In this document: positions 8,779-16,950 of the stretch, piece after piece | Layout of the letters: each line of letters starts with the position of its first letter | How positions within the stretch are numbered: the first letter of the stretch is position 1 | Assembly (NCBI GenBank): GCA_032388755.1 | Contig: CP135593.1 | Location: forward strand, 496,001 to 560,000 | DNA length: 64,000 nt | Direction of reading: 5' to 3' | From: Neisseria sp. DTU_2020_1000833_1_SI_GRL_NUU_006 | GTDB lineage: Bacteria; Pseudomonadota; Gammaproteobacteria; Burkholderiales; Neisseriaceae | The notes under the pieces: model-generated | What the model saw: the letters and a program-made list of their open reading frames with translations, nothing else | What the model was told of the DNA's origin: nothing | The model's database searches: none | Made by a program: the position numbers and the translations under genes

Positions 8779-9243
8779 ATGAAAAACCATTCCGTACTCT
8801 TCGTCTGCCTCGGCAACATCTGCCGCTCCCCCATGGCGGAATACGTCCTGCGCCACCGCGCCCGCGAAGCAGGCGTAGCCCACCGCGTCCGCACCGACAG
8901 CGCAGGCACATCCGGCTGGCACGACGGCGAAAACATGCACCAAGGCACGCGCAAAATCCTCGCCGCCCACGGCATCGACCATCAAGGTTTTACCAGCAGC
9001 AAAGTGCGTTCCGAAGATTTTGATGAATTCGACTTCATCATCGCCATGGACGACAACAACCTTGCCGAACTAGAAAAAATGTTCGGCAAACACCCTGACA
9101 AAATCTTCAAACTCACCGACCTTATCCCCGAAAGCGGCTACCGCCACGTCCCCGACCCGTGGTACACCGGCGACTTTGACGAAACCTTCAGACTTGTGGA
9201 CGCAGGCAGCGTCGCGCTGCTGAAAAAGCTCGGCTTGGTTTGA
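8779..9243 (+). CDS. Low-molecular-weight protein-tyrosine phosphatase
   Basis: The 154 residues show the full LMW-PTP layout: the P-loop CLGNICRS near the N-terminus (nucleophile C10, second Cys C15, R16) and the general acid D126 in VPDPWYTGDF. The enzyme removes phosphate from phosphotyrosine. No polysaccharide or tyrosine-kinase genes adjoin it, so its substrate is unclear. An alternative ATG at 8764 overlaps the previous stop; 8779 was chosen because it places the P-loop at the usual distance from the start. Confidence 0.93.
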   Translation: MKNHSVLFVCLGNICRSPMAEYVLRHRAREAGVAHRVRTDSAGTSGWHDGENMHQGTRKILAAHGIDHQGFTSSKVRSEDFDEFDFIIAMDDNNLAELEKMFGKHPDKIFKLTDLIPESGYRHVPDPWYTGDFDETFRLVDAGSVALLKKLGLV

Positions 9244-9287
9244 ATCGGTTGACACAACATTTAAAGTTGAACGCAATGCAGTAAGAT

Positions 9288-9332
9288 AAAAGGTCGTCTG
9301 AAACCTAAAACTTAGGTTTTAGACGACCTTTT
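9288..9332. terminator. DUS-pair terminator after the phosphatase gene
   Basis: An AGGTCGTCTGAAACCTAA arm faces its near-complement TTAGGTTTTAGACGACC, and T bases follow. Inverted DUS pairs like this act as both uptake signals and transcription terminators in Neisseria. Confidence 0.8.
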
Positions 9333-9339
9333 GTTGACG

Positions 9340-9570
9340 AGATGGCTGGGGTAGGGCGGCTAAATGAGAGATAAACACTACCGTAGCGCGAGTTCAACCC
9401 GTAGCAAACTGACGCTCCTCAACCACCACGGGCAAAGCCCACGCTACACAACGCTACTTCGCCCGCCCATTGCCATACATCAAAAGGTCGTCTGAAAAAA
9501 GCCGTTTCCCGCGTTTCAGACGACCCCGCCGCCGCGAAAAGCGTATACTTTCCTTATCGCAACCAAGGAG
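9340..9570. repeat. Intergenic repeat and DUS-pair region
   Basis: No gene is seen here. The stretch contains the phrase GGGCAAAGCCCACGCTACA (9430-9448), which recurs exactly at 55876-55894 near a second GTAGCGTGG-type inverted partner, so it belongs to a dispersed Neisseria repeat. A second inverted DUS pair lies at 9482-9525, just upstream of the lipoprotein gene. Confidence 0.55.
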
Positions 9571-9577
9571 CCGAATC

Positions 9578-10099
9578 ATGAAAATCCTGCCCGTCCTGAC
9601 CGCCGCGCTGCTCTTGTGTTCCTGCGCTGCCGACCGTGAAACCGAAGCCCTGAAAAACAGCCTGTCCGAAGCGCAAACTGCCGTGCGCCTTTCCGCCGAA
9701 AACACCAAGCGTCTGGAAGGCACCTATTCCGATATCTACTTCCACCTCGACAGCCTGACCGTCGAGAGCTTCAAAAAACGCGTCGCCAACGGAGACACCG
9801 TTTACGCCTACATCGGCCGCCCGAGCTGCGGCGACTGCAACGCCTTCGAGCCCATGTTCAAACGCTACATCGCCAGCCGCAACCTGAACGGCAAAATCTA
9901 CTTCGTCAACGTCCACCGCCTGCATCAAGACAAAGAAGCATGGACCGCGTTCCGCCAACAATACAAACTCGGCGGCACGCCCGTCCTAGCGAAATACAGC
10001 AAAGGCAAACAAATCAACAAACTTGATTTGGAAGAAAACGGCGGCAAAATCAGCGCCGAAGACTTGGAGAAATGGCTGGACGCAAACAGCTTGCGGTAA
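9578..10099 (+). CDS. Thioredoxin-like lipoprotein
   Basis: The start at ATG 9578 follows AAGGAG. The N-terminus has a lipoprotein signal (ILPVLTAALLLCSC, acylated Cys 16), so the protein is anchored in a periplasmic membrane face. A coiled-coil-prone stretch (about 20-55) leads into a thioredoxin fold with the redox motif CGDC (C85, C88) in YIGRPSCGDCNAF and the cis-Pro loop GGTPVLAKY. It probably makes or shuffles disulfides in envelope proteins. It is a bacteriocin-accessory-like or DsbE-like protein by fold, but the partner is unknown. Confidence 0.85.
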   Translation: MKILPVLTAALLLCSCAADRETEALKNSLSEAQTAVRLSAENTKRLEGTYSDIYFHLDSLTVESFKKRVANGDTVYAYIGRPSCGDCNAFEPMFKRYIASRNLNGKIYFVNVHRLHQDKEAWTAFRQQYKLGGTPVLAKYSKGKQINKLDLEENGGKISAEDLEKWLDANSLR

Positions 10100-10157
10100 A
10101 CAGCCTGTTTGGGATTGCACCGTTTGAGGGTTAGAGATTTTGCGGAGGGATGAAGAG

Positions 10158-10198
10158 AGGTCGTCTGAAAATGGGATTTTGGTTTCAGACGACCTTTT
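10158..10198. terminator. DUS-pair terminator after the thioredoxin-like gene
   Basis: AGGTCGTCTGAAA pairs with TTTCAGACGACCT around a short loop, with TTTT following. It lies about 60 bases after the stop codon. Confidence 0.8.
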
Positions 10199-10385
10199 AT
10201 TACATCAACAATCTTGTTCCTTCCCCCGTCCGGCGGGGGAAGGTTAGGATGGGGGTGGCTTTGTGGTTTTAAGCAAAATCAAATTCGTGCAGCCCATAGA
10301 GCCACCCTCTCCCCTGCCCTCTCCCGCCGGATGGGAGAGGGGGCATGCTGCAAGTCGCAGCATAAATTTCTGCCCAACTACCGTC

Positions 10386-10405
10386 ATTCCCGCGCAGGCG
10401 GGAAT
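10386..10405. repeat. dRS3-type repeat in a gene-free stretch
   Basis: ATTCCCGCGCAGGCGGGAAT fits the neisserial dRS3 pattern ATTCCC-N8-GGGAAT. It stands in a 500-base gap without genes that also holds two other GC-rich palindromic phrases: one around CCCCCGTCCGGCGGGGG near 10225 and one around CTCTCCCGCCGGATGGGAGAG near 10330. The gap looks like an eroded intergenic mosaic element. Confidence 0.75.
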
Positions 10406-10543
10406 CTACTTTTAAATCTCGGCAACTGTTTTTCAAACATCAGTTTCTTAGAATTTCCGATGAATTCCCGTCGTAACCTGTCCTCGCGTAGGCAGGGGCG
10501 GGAATGACAACAGTAGAGGTGTTTAATGTGGTTTGTTCATAAG

Positions 10544-10590
10544 AAAAGGTCGTCTGAAAACCTTTAAATCAGGTTTTCAGACGACCTTTT
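10544..10590. terminator. DUS-pair terminator after pntB
   Basis: AAAAGGTCGTCTGAAAACCT and AGGTTTTCAGACGACCTTTT form a long, near-perfect hairpin just beyond the pntB stop. It can work in both directions. Confidence 0.85.
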
Positions 10591-10606
10591 GTCTTGGCTT
10601 CAGATG

Positions 10607-11992
10607 TTATTTCTTCAATTCCGCCAAGATCTCGTCAACGGTTTTCTTCGCGTCGCCGAAGCACATTACGCTGTTTTCGTTGAAGAACAGCGGATTTTGT
10701 ACGCCTGCGTAGCCGGTATTCATCGAGCGTTTGAAGACGACGACTTCTTTTGCCTTCCACACTTCCAACACGGGCATACTGGCGATCGGGCTGTTCGGAT
10801 CAGTTTGGGCGGCGGGGTTGACGGTGTCGTTCGCGCCGATGACCAGCACTACGTCGGTTTCGGGGAAGTCGTCGTTGATTTCGTCCATTTCCAAAACGAT
10901 GTCGTAGGGGACTTTGGCTTCGGCGAGCAGTACGTTCATGTGACCGGGTAGGCGGCCGGCGACGGGGTGGATGCCGAAGCGTACTTCAGTGCCGTTTTTA
11001 CGCAAAAGCTCGGTGATTTCGGCAACGGGGTATTGTGCCTGCGCCACTGCCATGCCGTAGCCCGGGGTGATGATGACGCTGTGGGCGTTTTTGAGCATTT
11101 CGGCGACTTCGGCGGGTTTGGCTTCGCGGTATTCGCCGACTTCTTGGCTGCCGGAGGCTGCGGCGGAACCGTCGGTACCGAAACCGCCTGCGATGACGGA
11201 GATGAAGGAGCGGTTCATGGCTTTACACATGATGTAGGACAGAATCGCGCCGCTGGAGCCGACCAGCGCGCCGGTAACGATGAGCAGGTCGTTGGAGAGC
11301 ATAAAGCCTGCCGCTGCGGCCGCCCAGCCGGAGTAGGAGTTCAGCATGGACACGACCACGGGCATATCCGCGCCGCCGATGGAGGCGACCAAGTGCCAGC
11401 CGAATGCGAGGGCGATCAGGGTCATCAGGATGAGGATGAAGCCGCTGCCGTCAACGGATACGAACACCAGCATCAGGATAAAGGATAAAACCAATGCGGC
11501 GAGGTTGAGCTTGTGTTTGGCGGGCAGTTGTAGCGGCGCGCTGCTGATTTTGCCGTTGAGCTTGCCGAATGCGACCAGCGAGCCGGTAAAGGTTACGGCG
11601 CCGATAAAGATGCCCAAATACACTTCGACCAGATGGATGGTGTGCATATCGTGCGAAACGTTGCCCGGCTCGATATAGCTGTTGAAACCGACCAATACGG
11701 CTGCCAAGCCGACGAAGCTGTGCAGAAGTGCAATCAGTTCGGGCATTTCGGTCATTTCTACTTTTTTGGCTTTGTAGATGCCGATGGCGGCGCCAATCAG
11801 CATGGCGATGATGATCCAGCCCAGTCCGTGGGTGTTTTCGGAAAACACGGTAACGAACAAGGCGACTGCCATCCCGGCGACGCCGGAATAACAGCCTTGC
11901 TTGGCGGTTTCCTGCTTGGACAGCCCCGCCAGCGAAAAGATGAACAGTATCGCGGCTACGATGTACGCCGCTGTAACGAGTCCTGAAGACAT
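10607..11992 (-). CDS. pntB: NAD(P) transhydrogenase subunit beta
   Basis: PntB is the membrane and NADP-binding subunit of the proton-translocating transhydrogenase, which makes NADPH from NADH at the expense of the proton gradient. The 461 residues match the family. About nine hydrophobic segments come first (VTAAYIVAAILFIFSLAGL and onward). The soluble NADP domain follows, with TPGYGMAVAQAQ, HPVAGRLPGHMNVLLAEA and NDTVNPAAQ. It is separated from pntA by two unrelated genes, whereas the two subunit genes are normally adjacent. Confidence 0.97.
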   Translation of the reverse strand: MSSGLVTAAYIVAAILFIFSLAGLSKQETAKQGCYSGVAGMAVALFVTVFSENTHGLGWIIIAMLIGAAIGIYKAKKVEMTEMPELIALLHSFVGLAAVLVGFNSYIEPGNVSHDMHTIHLVEVYLGIFIGAVTFTGSLVAFGKLNGKISSAPLQLPAKHKLNLAALVLSFILMLVFVSVDGSGFILILMTLIALAFGWHLVASIGGADMPVVVSMLNSYSGWAAAAAGFMLSNDLLIVTGALVGSSGAILSYIMCKAMNRSFISVIAGGFGTDGSAAASGSQEVGEYREAKPAEVAEMLKNAHSVIITPGYGMAVAQAQYPVAEITELLRKNGTEVRFGIHPVAGRLPGHMNVLLAEAKVPYDIVLEMDEINDDFPETDVVLVIGANDTVNPAAQTDPNSPIASMPVLEVWKAKEVVVFKRSMNTGYAGVQNPLFFNENSVMCFGDAKKTVDEILAELKK

Positions 11993-12100
11993 GGTGATTC
12001 TCCAATTATTTGTGAAAGTAAATGTGTTTGGAAATTAGAGGGTCGTCTGGACAATGGTTTCAGACGACGTTTGTACAGAGTTTCTTCTGCCCCCGTCTGT

Positions 12101-12754
12101 TTACGCGCCGTCCTTTACTGCCGACTGCAACAGTTTGACACCAAGCAGCCCCAACACCGCCCCTGCCGCCTTGTCGATGTAAAAAGCGGCTTTGCCGAAA
12201 AAGCTGCGGATACGGTTCTGCCCAAGCAGAAAGACTATCATGCTGTCCCATACGAAAATCAACGCCACCATCCACACCCCCAAACCGATTTTCAGCCCCG
12301 TGCCGACGGTGGGGGTCAGTATCACGGCAAAGAGGCTGATATAAAAGATGATGTTTTTCGGGTTGGACAGCCCCGACAGCAAACCCAAGCCGAATTCTTT
12401 GAAAAAGGAGGACTGGGTGCGGTTTTCGGCAGACATGCCGCCGATAAAGTCATAATCGCTGCGTTTGGCACGAAAGGCATGAATAGCCACATACATCAGG
12501 AAACAGGCGCCTGCAACTTTCAAGCCGACCATCAGCCACAGCGAACGGGCAATCAGCGAACCGACCCCGAGCATACATAGCACAATATACACCGCATTTG
12601 CAACCGCAATACCCGCCGCCACACCGACCGCATGATTGCGCTTGTGGCGCAGCGCGCTGCGGACAATCAGCAGGAAATCCGGTCCCGGACTGATGAGCGC
12701 GAGAAAGTGTGCGACAACGACGGTGGTAATCAATGTAAAGGTTTGTGCATCCAT
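12101..12754 (-). CDS. LysE/RhtB-family amino-acid exporter
   Basis: The start at 12754 gives 217 residues beginning MDAQTFTLITTVVVAHFLAL, which is followed by the family signature SPGPDFLLIVRSAL. About six membrane segments follow, with VGVAAGIAVANAVYIVLCM and SGLSNPKNIIFYISLF typical of LysE/RhtB exporters of amino acids or homoserine lactone-like compounds. The substrate cannot be told from sequence. The gene lies inside the pnt locus on the same strand. A longer frame upstream carries no conserved residues and was left out. Confidence 0.9.
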   Translation of the reverse strand: MDAQTFTLITTVVVAHFLALISPGPDFLLIVRSALRHKRNHAVGVAAGIAVANAVYIVLCMLGVGSLIARSLWLMVGLKVAGACFLMYVAIHAFRAKRSDYDFIGGMSAENRTQSSFFKEFGLGLLSGLSNPKNIIFYISLFAVILTPTVGTGLKIGLGVWMVALIFVWDSMIVFLLGQNRIRSFFGKAAFYIDKAAGAVLGLLGVKLLQSAVKDGA

Positions 12755-12800
12755 AAGTCTGATTTTCCAAGTTCCAATGGTTTCATTAAACAAGCCGCTG

Positions 12801-12812
12801 TTCAGGCTGCCT
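12801..12812 (-). other. DUS of the Kingella dialect
   Basis: The minus strand reads AGGCAGCCTGAA. This is the AG-king dialect, not the AGGTCGTCTGAA used in the rest of the window. Confidence 0.75.
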
Positions 12813-12826
12813 TGCATCCGTGCGAT

Positions 12827-13195
12827 TCACGGTCTTGGTTGATTCCCGCAAGGCTGCCTGAATATCCGCTGCGAGCTGCCGTCTTTGCGGTTTATATAAA
12901 CCAGACAGAAGCTGCCGTCGGGCAGAAAGCGGTTTTTCTCATTATCCAATGCCGACAGCGGCGTGGCGGTTTGCGCCATATCGAACAGTTTGGTAAATGC
13001 CAAATGTCCGTCGCCGCCCGTGCCGAAACAGCAGCCGCTTTTTTCGTGCAAAGCCACCGTATCGGCGGCGGTATGGCTGCGGATGCCGTCTGAAAATCCG
13101 TCAAACGCATAATAGCTGCCGCCGGAAATGCGGACGGAGGCAAAAGCAGCGGACGGGGCAAGCGGCAGTAAAACAGTCAATCGCTTTTTCGGCAT
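12827..13195 (-). CDS. Small secreted hypothetical protein
   Basis: The 122 residues start with a signal-peptide-like segment (MPKKRLTVLLPLAPSAAFAS, probable cut after AFA). The remainder has a repeated Gly/Asp/Phe character (GGSYYAFDGFSDG) and two Cys (CCFG). I do not recognise it. A competing frame overlaps it on the same strand, but this one has the plausible signal peptide. It sits between pntA and the exporter and is flanked, and near its end overlapped, by DUS of other Neisseriaceae dialects. Confidence 0.5.
   Translation of the reverse strand: MPKKRLTVLLPLAPSAAFASVRISGGSYYAFDGFSDGIRSHTAADTVALHEKSGCCFGTGGDGHLAFTKLFDMAQTATPLSALDNEKNRFLPDGSFCLVYINRKDGSSQRIFRQPCGNQPRP
12851..12862 (+). 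other. DUS of the Simonsiella dialect
   Basis: AGGCTGCCTGAA matches the AG-sim dialect. It overlaps the 3' end of the small secreted protein gene. Confidence 0.7.
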
Positions 13196-13309
13196 GATTT
13201 CCCTTCAAACCGAATTCCGTCAGACGGCAGCAGGGAGGTCGGACATTGGTGCACGGCTTGGGCCTCATTGTGCGGCGGCTTTGTCGGGCATGAATGCCCG
13301 ACCTGCGGT

Positions 13310-13321
13310 TTCAGGCTGCAT
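13310..13321 (-). other. Near-match to the Kingella-dialect DUS
   Basis: The minus strand reads ATGCAGCCTGAA, one base from AGGCAGCCTGAA. It pairs with the perfect copy at 13364-13375 across 40 bases. Confidence 0.55.
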
Positions 13322-13363
13322 CTAACGGGCGATCGGATGTGAAATCCGAACCTACGCAGGGAA

Positions 13364-13375
13364 AGGCAGCCTGAA
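13364..13375 (+). other. DUS of the Kingella dialect
   Basis: AGGCAGCCTGAA stands eleven bases from the pntA stop. With the site at 13310-13321 it forms an inverted pair, the arrangement used as a terminator in Kingella-type genomes. Confidence 0.75.
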
Positions 13376-13385
13376 ACCCTCTGCC

Positions 13386-14927
13386 TTATCCTTTCCTAAA
13401 CATATTCAACATCCGGCGTGTTACGAAGAAGCCGCCGAAGATGTTGACGCTGGCAATCAGGATGGCGATGAAGGCAAGCAGGGTAACGAAGCCGTTGCCT
13501 TGGCTGATTTGCAGCAGCGCGCCGACGACGATGATGCCGGAAATGGCGTTGGTCACGGACATCAGCGGGGTATGCAGCGAGTGGCTGACGTTCCAGACGA
13601 CGTAGTAGCCGATGACGCAGGAGAGGACGAACACGATGAAGTGGTTCAAGAATGCTGCGGGTGCAACCGCGCCAACCCACAGCACCAACACGGCGGCGAT
13701 GACGGCGGGCGCGAGTTTCTTCCACAGGGGAACGGGTTTCGGCTCCGGCTTGGCGGCAGGCGCGGCTTTTTCAGACGGCGTTTGCTGCGGCTGGGCGGAA
13801 ACTTGAATCGGCGGAGGCGGGAAGGTGATTTCGCCGTCGCGGGTAACAGTCATATTTCGGATAATCACGTCTTCAAAATCCAGTGTGATTTCGCCGTCTT
13901 TGTTCGGGCTTAACAGCTTGGTCAGGTTGACCAAATTGGTGGCGTAAAGCTGGGAAGACTGTCCGGCAAGGCGGTTTGCCATGTCGGTGTAGCCGATGAT
14001 TTTCACGCCGTTGTCGGTTACGAACAATTCGCCCGGTTTGGTGAGTTCGCAGTTACCGCCCGTCGCCGCCGCCAAATCGACGATGACGGAGCCGGATTTC
14101 ATGCTTTCCACCATTTCTTTGGTAATCAGCTTGGGCGCGGGTTTGCCCGGAATGGCGGCGGTGGTGATGATGATGTCCACTTCCTTCGCCTGCTCGGCAA
14201 AGAGCTTCATCTCGGCGGCGATAAATTCGTCGCTCATCACTTTGGCGTAGCCGTCGCCGCTGCCGCCCGATTCTTGCGGGAAGTCGAGTTTCAGGAACTT
14301 ACCGCCCATCGATTCGATTTGTTCCGCCACTTCCAAGCGGGTATCGAACGCGCGCACCACTGCGCCGAGCGAGTTTGCCGTACCAATCGCCGCCAAACCC
14401 GCCACACCTGCGCCAATCACCAAAACCTGCGCGGGCGGCACTTTGCCGGCGGCAGTGATTTGACCGGTGAAGAAACGGCCGAAGGCGTTGGTGGCTTCAA
14501 TTACGGCGCGGTAGCCACTGATGTTTGCCATCGAAGACAAAGCGTCCAAAGCCTGCGCGCGGGAAATGCGGGGCACCATGTCCATCGCCAGCGCGTTCAC
14601 TTTCTTGGCGCGCAAGGCTTCGACCAAAGCCTCGTTTTGGCGCGGCCACAGGAAGCTGACGATGGTCTGCCCTTCTTTGAGCAGCGGCAGCTCGCCTTCG
14701 GACGGCGCGTTGACCTTATAAATCAAAGGACAGGCCCAAACCGTCGCTTTATCGGCAACGGTCGCACCTGCTGTTTGGTAAGCGGCATCGTCCAAACTCG
14801 CCGCCAAACCTGCGCCGCTTTCGACAACGGTTTCAAAGCCCAGTTTGCTCAACAGGGCAACGGTGGCAGGCGTACAGGCGACGCGGGTTTCGCCGGATAA
14901 TGACTCGCGTGGGATACCGATTTTCAT
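13386..14927 (-). CDS. pntA: NAD(P) transhydrogenase subunit alpha
   Basis: PntA carries the NAD site of the transhydrogenase. The 513 residues match the fused (Escherichia-type) alpha subunit. The N-terminal part resembles alanine dehydrogenase (GIPRESLSGETRVACTPATV, then VIGAGVAGLAAIGTANSLGA for NAD, and the RQD-loop-region). A Pro/Ala-rich linker stands at about 375-400. The end (from LAPAVIAAVLVLWVGAVAPA) has four membrane segments. Its partner pntB lies 1.4 kb further along the same strand, beyond two inserted genes. Confidence 0.97.
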   Translation of the reverse strand: MKIGIPRESLSGETRVACTPATVALLSKLGFETVVESGAGLAASLDDAAYQTAGATVADKATVWACPLIYKVNAPSEGELPLLKEGQTIVSFLWPRQNEALVEALRAKKVNALAMDMVPRISRAQALDALSSMANISGYRAVIEATNAFGRFFTGQITAAGKVPPAQVLVIGAGVAGLAAIGTANSLGAVVRAFDTRLEVAEQIESMGGKFLKLDFPQESGGSGDGYAKVMSDEFIAAEMKLFAEQAKEVDIIITTAAIPGKPAPKLITKEMVESMKSGSVIVDLAAATGGNCELTKPGELFVTDNGVKIIGYTDMANRLAGQSSQLYATNLVNLTKLLSPNKDGEITLDFEDVIIRNMTVTRDGEITFPPPPIQVSAQPQQTPSEKAAPAAKPEPKPVPLWKKLAPAVIAAVLVLWVGAVAPAAFLNHFIVFVLSCVIGYYVVWNVSHSLHTPLMSVTNAISGIIVVGALLQISQGNGFVTLLAFIAILIASVNIFGGFFVTRRMLNMFRKG

Positions 14928-15145
14928 CTCTGAATCCTTTTTTAGGTTGTCTGTATATAAATGTTAATATGTTTCATATAATTCCCTTATAGCGAATTTT
15001 TCGACGGCTGGCAATAGCTGCGGCGGATGGTTTGCTTTTACGGTAAAGGTCGTCTGAAAGCTTATGTTTGCTGCCATTGATACGGGTTAGGGCTTGCGTT
15101 TCGTGTTAAAATCCTGTTTTAACAACATATAAAAGGAACACAATC

Positions 15146-15553
15146 ATGCGCCTGCTCCACACCATGCTGCGCGTCGGCAACCTTGAAAAATCCTTGGACT
15201 TTTATCAAAACGTTTTGGGCATGAAGCTCTTGCGCCGCCACGATTATCCGGAAGGCCGTTTCACGCTGGCTTTTGTCGGTTATGGCAGCGAAGCTGAAAA
15301 TACGGTTTTGGAACTGACCCACAACTGGGATACCGAAAGCTACGATTTAGGCAACGCCTACGGCCACATCGCTATCGAAGTGGACGATGCTTATAAAGCT
15401 TGCGAACGTGTAAAAGAAATGGGTGGAAAAGTCGTGCGCGAAGCAGGGCCGATGATGCACGGCACGACCGTTATTGCTTTTGTTGAAGATCCCGACGGCT
15501 ATAAAATCGAGTTTATTCAGAAAAACAGTGGCAATGATTCGGTGAAATACTGA
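15146..15553 (+). CDS. gloA: Lactoylglutathione lyase (glyoxalase I)
   Basis: GloA converts the methylglyoxal-glutathione hemithioacetal to S-lactoylglutathione in the cytoplasm. The 135 residues contain two beta-alpha-beta-beta-beta modules. Metal ligands are the His in RLLHTML, the Glu in TVLELTHNW, the His in YGHIAIEVDD and the Glu in KIEFIQ, as in nickel-type bacterial enzymes. Length and spacing are typical. An inverted DUS pair follows and separates it from the convergent methyltransferase gene. Confidence 0.97.
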   Translation: MRLLHTMLRVGNLEKSLDFYQNVLGMKLLRRHDYPEGRFTLAFVGYGSEAENTVLELTHNWDTESYDLGNAYGHIAIEVDDAYKACERVKEMGGKVVREAGPMMHGTTVIAFVEDPDGYKIEFIQKNSGNDSVKY

Positions 15554-15562
15554 TTTTTTGTC

Positions 15563-15619
15563 AAAAGGTCGTCTGAAACGTTTGGTGAAACCCGCCAAAT
15601 CTGTTTCAGACGACCTTTA
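15563..15619. terminator. Bidirectional DUS-pair terminator, gloA/methyltransferase
   Basis: AAAAGGTCGTCTGAAAC and GTTTCAGACGACCTTTAT face each other across a short spacer between two convergent genes. It can stop transcription from both sides. Confidence 0.8.
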
Positions 15620-15625
15620 TCATAT

Positions 15626-16765
15626 TTATCGGTTCGACCCTTTGACCATATCCATCAAAAACAGGCGGCAGTCTAAGTTGCCGTTGTAGAGCGGGATTTT
15701 GCGTTTGGGCGAAAGACGCATGAATTTCGGCATATCGCGGTCGCCGGTAAACATTCCCGCCAGCCAGCCCGCGTAATGCTGCTTCAACCACGCGCCCAAC
15801 TGCGGATAAAGGGCTTGTAAGGCTTGGATTTCGGCAAGGCGGACGCCGTAAGGCGGATTGGAAATCAAAATGCCGCCTTCTCCGTTCGGACGGGTGTCCT
15901 GCGCGTCTTTGACTTCAAAACGGATAAACGTGTCCACTTCGGCAGCTTGGGCGTTGGCAACGGCAGCGCGAATCATATGGCGGTCGTTGTCGCTGCCTGA
16001 AATCGGGGCAGGCGCGGGGCGGATTTGCGTTTCGGCTTCGTGTTGCAGCGTTTTCCAAAGGGCGGTATCGAAATTTTTCAGCTTTTCAAATCCGAAACGG
16101 CGCATCAAACCGGGCGCGCGGCGGGTGGCAATCCACGCGGCTTCGATGACGATGGTGCCGCTGCCGCAAAACGGGTCTTGGAAAGGCTGCGTGCCGTCAT
16201 AGCCCGCCAGCAGCAGCAACCCTGCCGCCAAGTTCTCGCGCATCGGCGCTTCACCCGTGTCTTGGCGGTAGCCGCGTTTGAACAAGGCTTCGCCGGATGT
16301 GTCGATGAAAATTTGAATGTCGCGTTCGTCGATAAAGGCATGGATGCGGATGTCGGGGCGGATTTTGCCGACGCTGGGGCGCGCGCCGCAAGTGTCGCGG
16401 AACACGTCGCACACGGCATCTTTGATTTTCAGTCCTACGAAATCCAAACTTTTGACTTGGGCACGTTTGCCTTCTACTTTGACTTTGAAGGTTTGTTCCA
16501 AGCCGAACCAATCCGTCCAGCGGATATTTTTCGCCACTTTATAAATCTCTTGTTCGCTGCGGTAACCGCTTTTGGTCAGGCGCAGCAACACGCGGCTGGC
16601 TGTGCGCGAATGCAGGTTGATGCGGTACACCTGCTCCATACCGCCTTTGCACGCGACGCCGCCGTCAACGGCGCGGATGTCTTGGCATTTGAGTTGTTCG
16701 AGTTCTTGGGATAAAGGGGCTTCGAGACCGCGCGGACAGGTAACGAAGAGGGAATAAGTGGTCAT
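15626..16765 (-). CDS. THUMP-domain 23S rRNA guanine N2-methyltransferase (RlmL-type)
   Basis: The 379 residues comprise an N-terminal THUMP domain (about 45-155) with ASRVLLRLTKSGYR, followed by a Rossmann methyltransferase domain. Motif I is FQDPFCGSGTIVIEAAW and the catalytic motif is SNPPYGVRL (N/D-PPY). This is the layout of RlmL, which methylates G2445 of 23S rRNA, but without the RlmK half that is fused in Escherichia coli. It acts in the cytoplasm on assembling 50S subunits. The target base is inferred from the family. Confidence 0.9.
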   Translation of the reverse strand: MTTYSLFVTCPRGLEAPLSQELEQLKCQDIRAVDGGVACKGGMEQVYRINLHSRTASRVLLRLTKSGYRSEQEIYKVAKNIRWTDWFGLEQTFKVKVEGKRAQVKSLDFVGLKIKDAVCDVFRDTCGARPSVGKIRPDIRIHAFIDERDIQIFIDTSGEALFKRGYRQDTGEAPMRENLAAGLLLLAGYDGTQPFQDPFCGSGTIVIEAAWIATRRAPGLMRRFGFEKLKNFDTALWKTLQHEAETQIRPAPAPISGSDNDRHMIRAAVANAQAAEVDTFIRFEVKDAQDTRPNGEGGILISNPPYGVRLAEIQALQALYPQLGAWLKQHYAGWLAGMFTGDRDMPKFMRLSPKRKIPLYNGNLDCRLFLMDMVKGSNR

Positions 16766-16889
16766 GCGAACCTTTCGGGGTAGGGCGGTTGAACTGGGAT
16801 TGCGATAATTATAATGCTTTTCGCAACGGGATTATCGAAAGGTCGTCTGAAAATTGCAGAAAGCGGGCGATATGGCTGTTGAGATAAAG

Positions 16890-16930
16890 AAGGTCGTCTG
16901 AAAACCAATCCCGGTTTTCAGACGACCTTT
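16890..16930. terminator. DUS-pair terminator after fumC
   Basis: AGGTCGTCTGAAAACC pairs with GGTTTTCAGACGACCT, just past the fumC stop on the minus strand. Confidence 0.8.
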
Positions 16931-16950
16931 ACCGTATTTCAAACCATCAA

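Noticed and set aside
10607..11992. Several long plus-strand frames across pntB and pntA
   Set aside because: They are antisense shadows in GC-rich coding sequence, rich in Gly, His and Arg without any motif.
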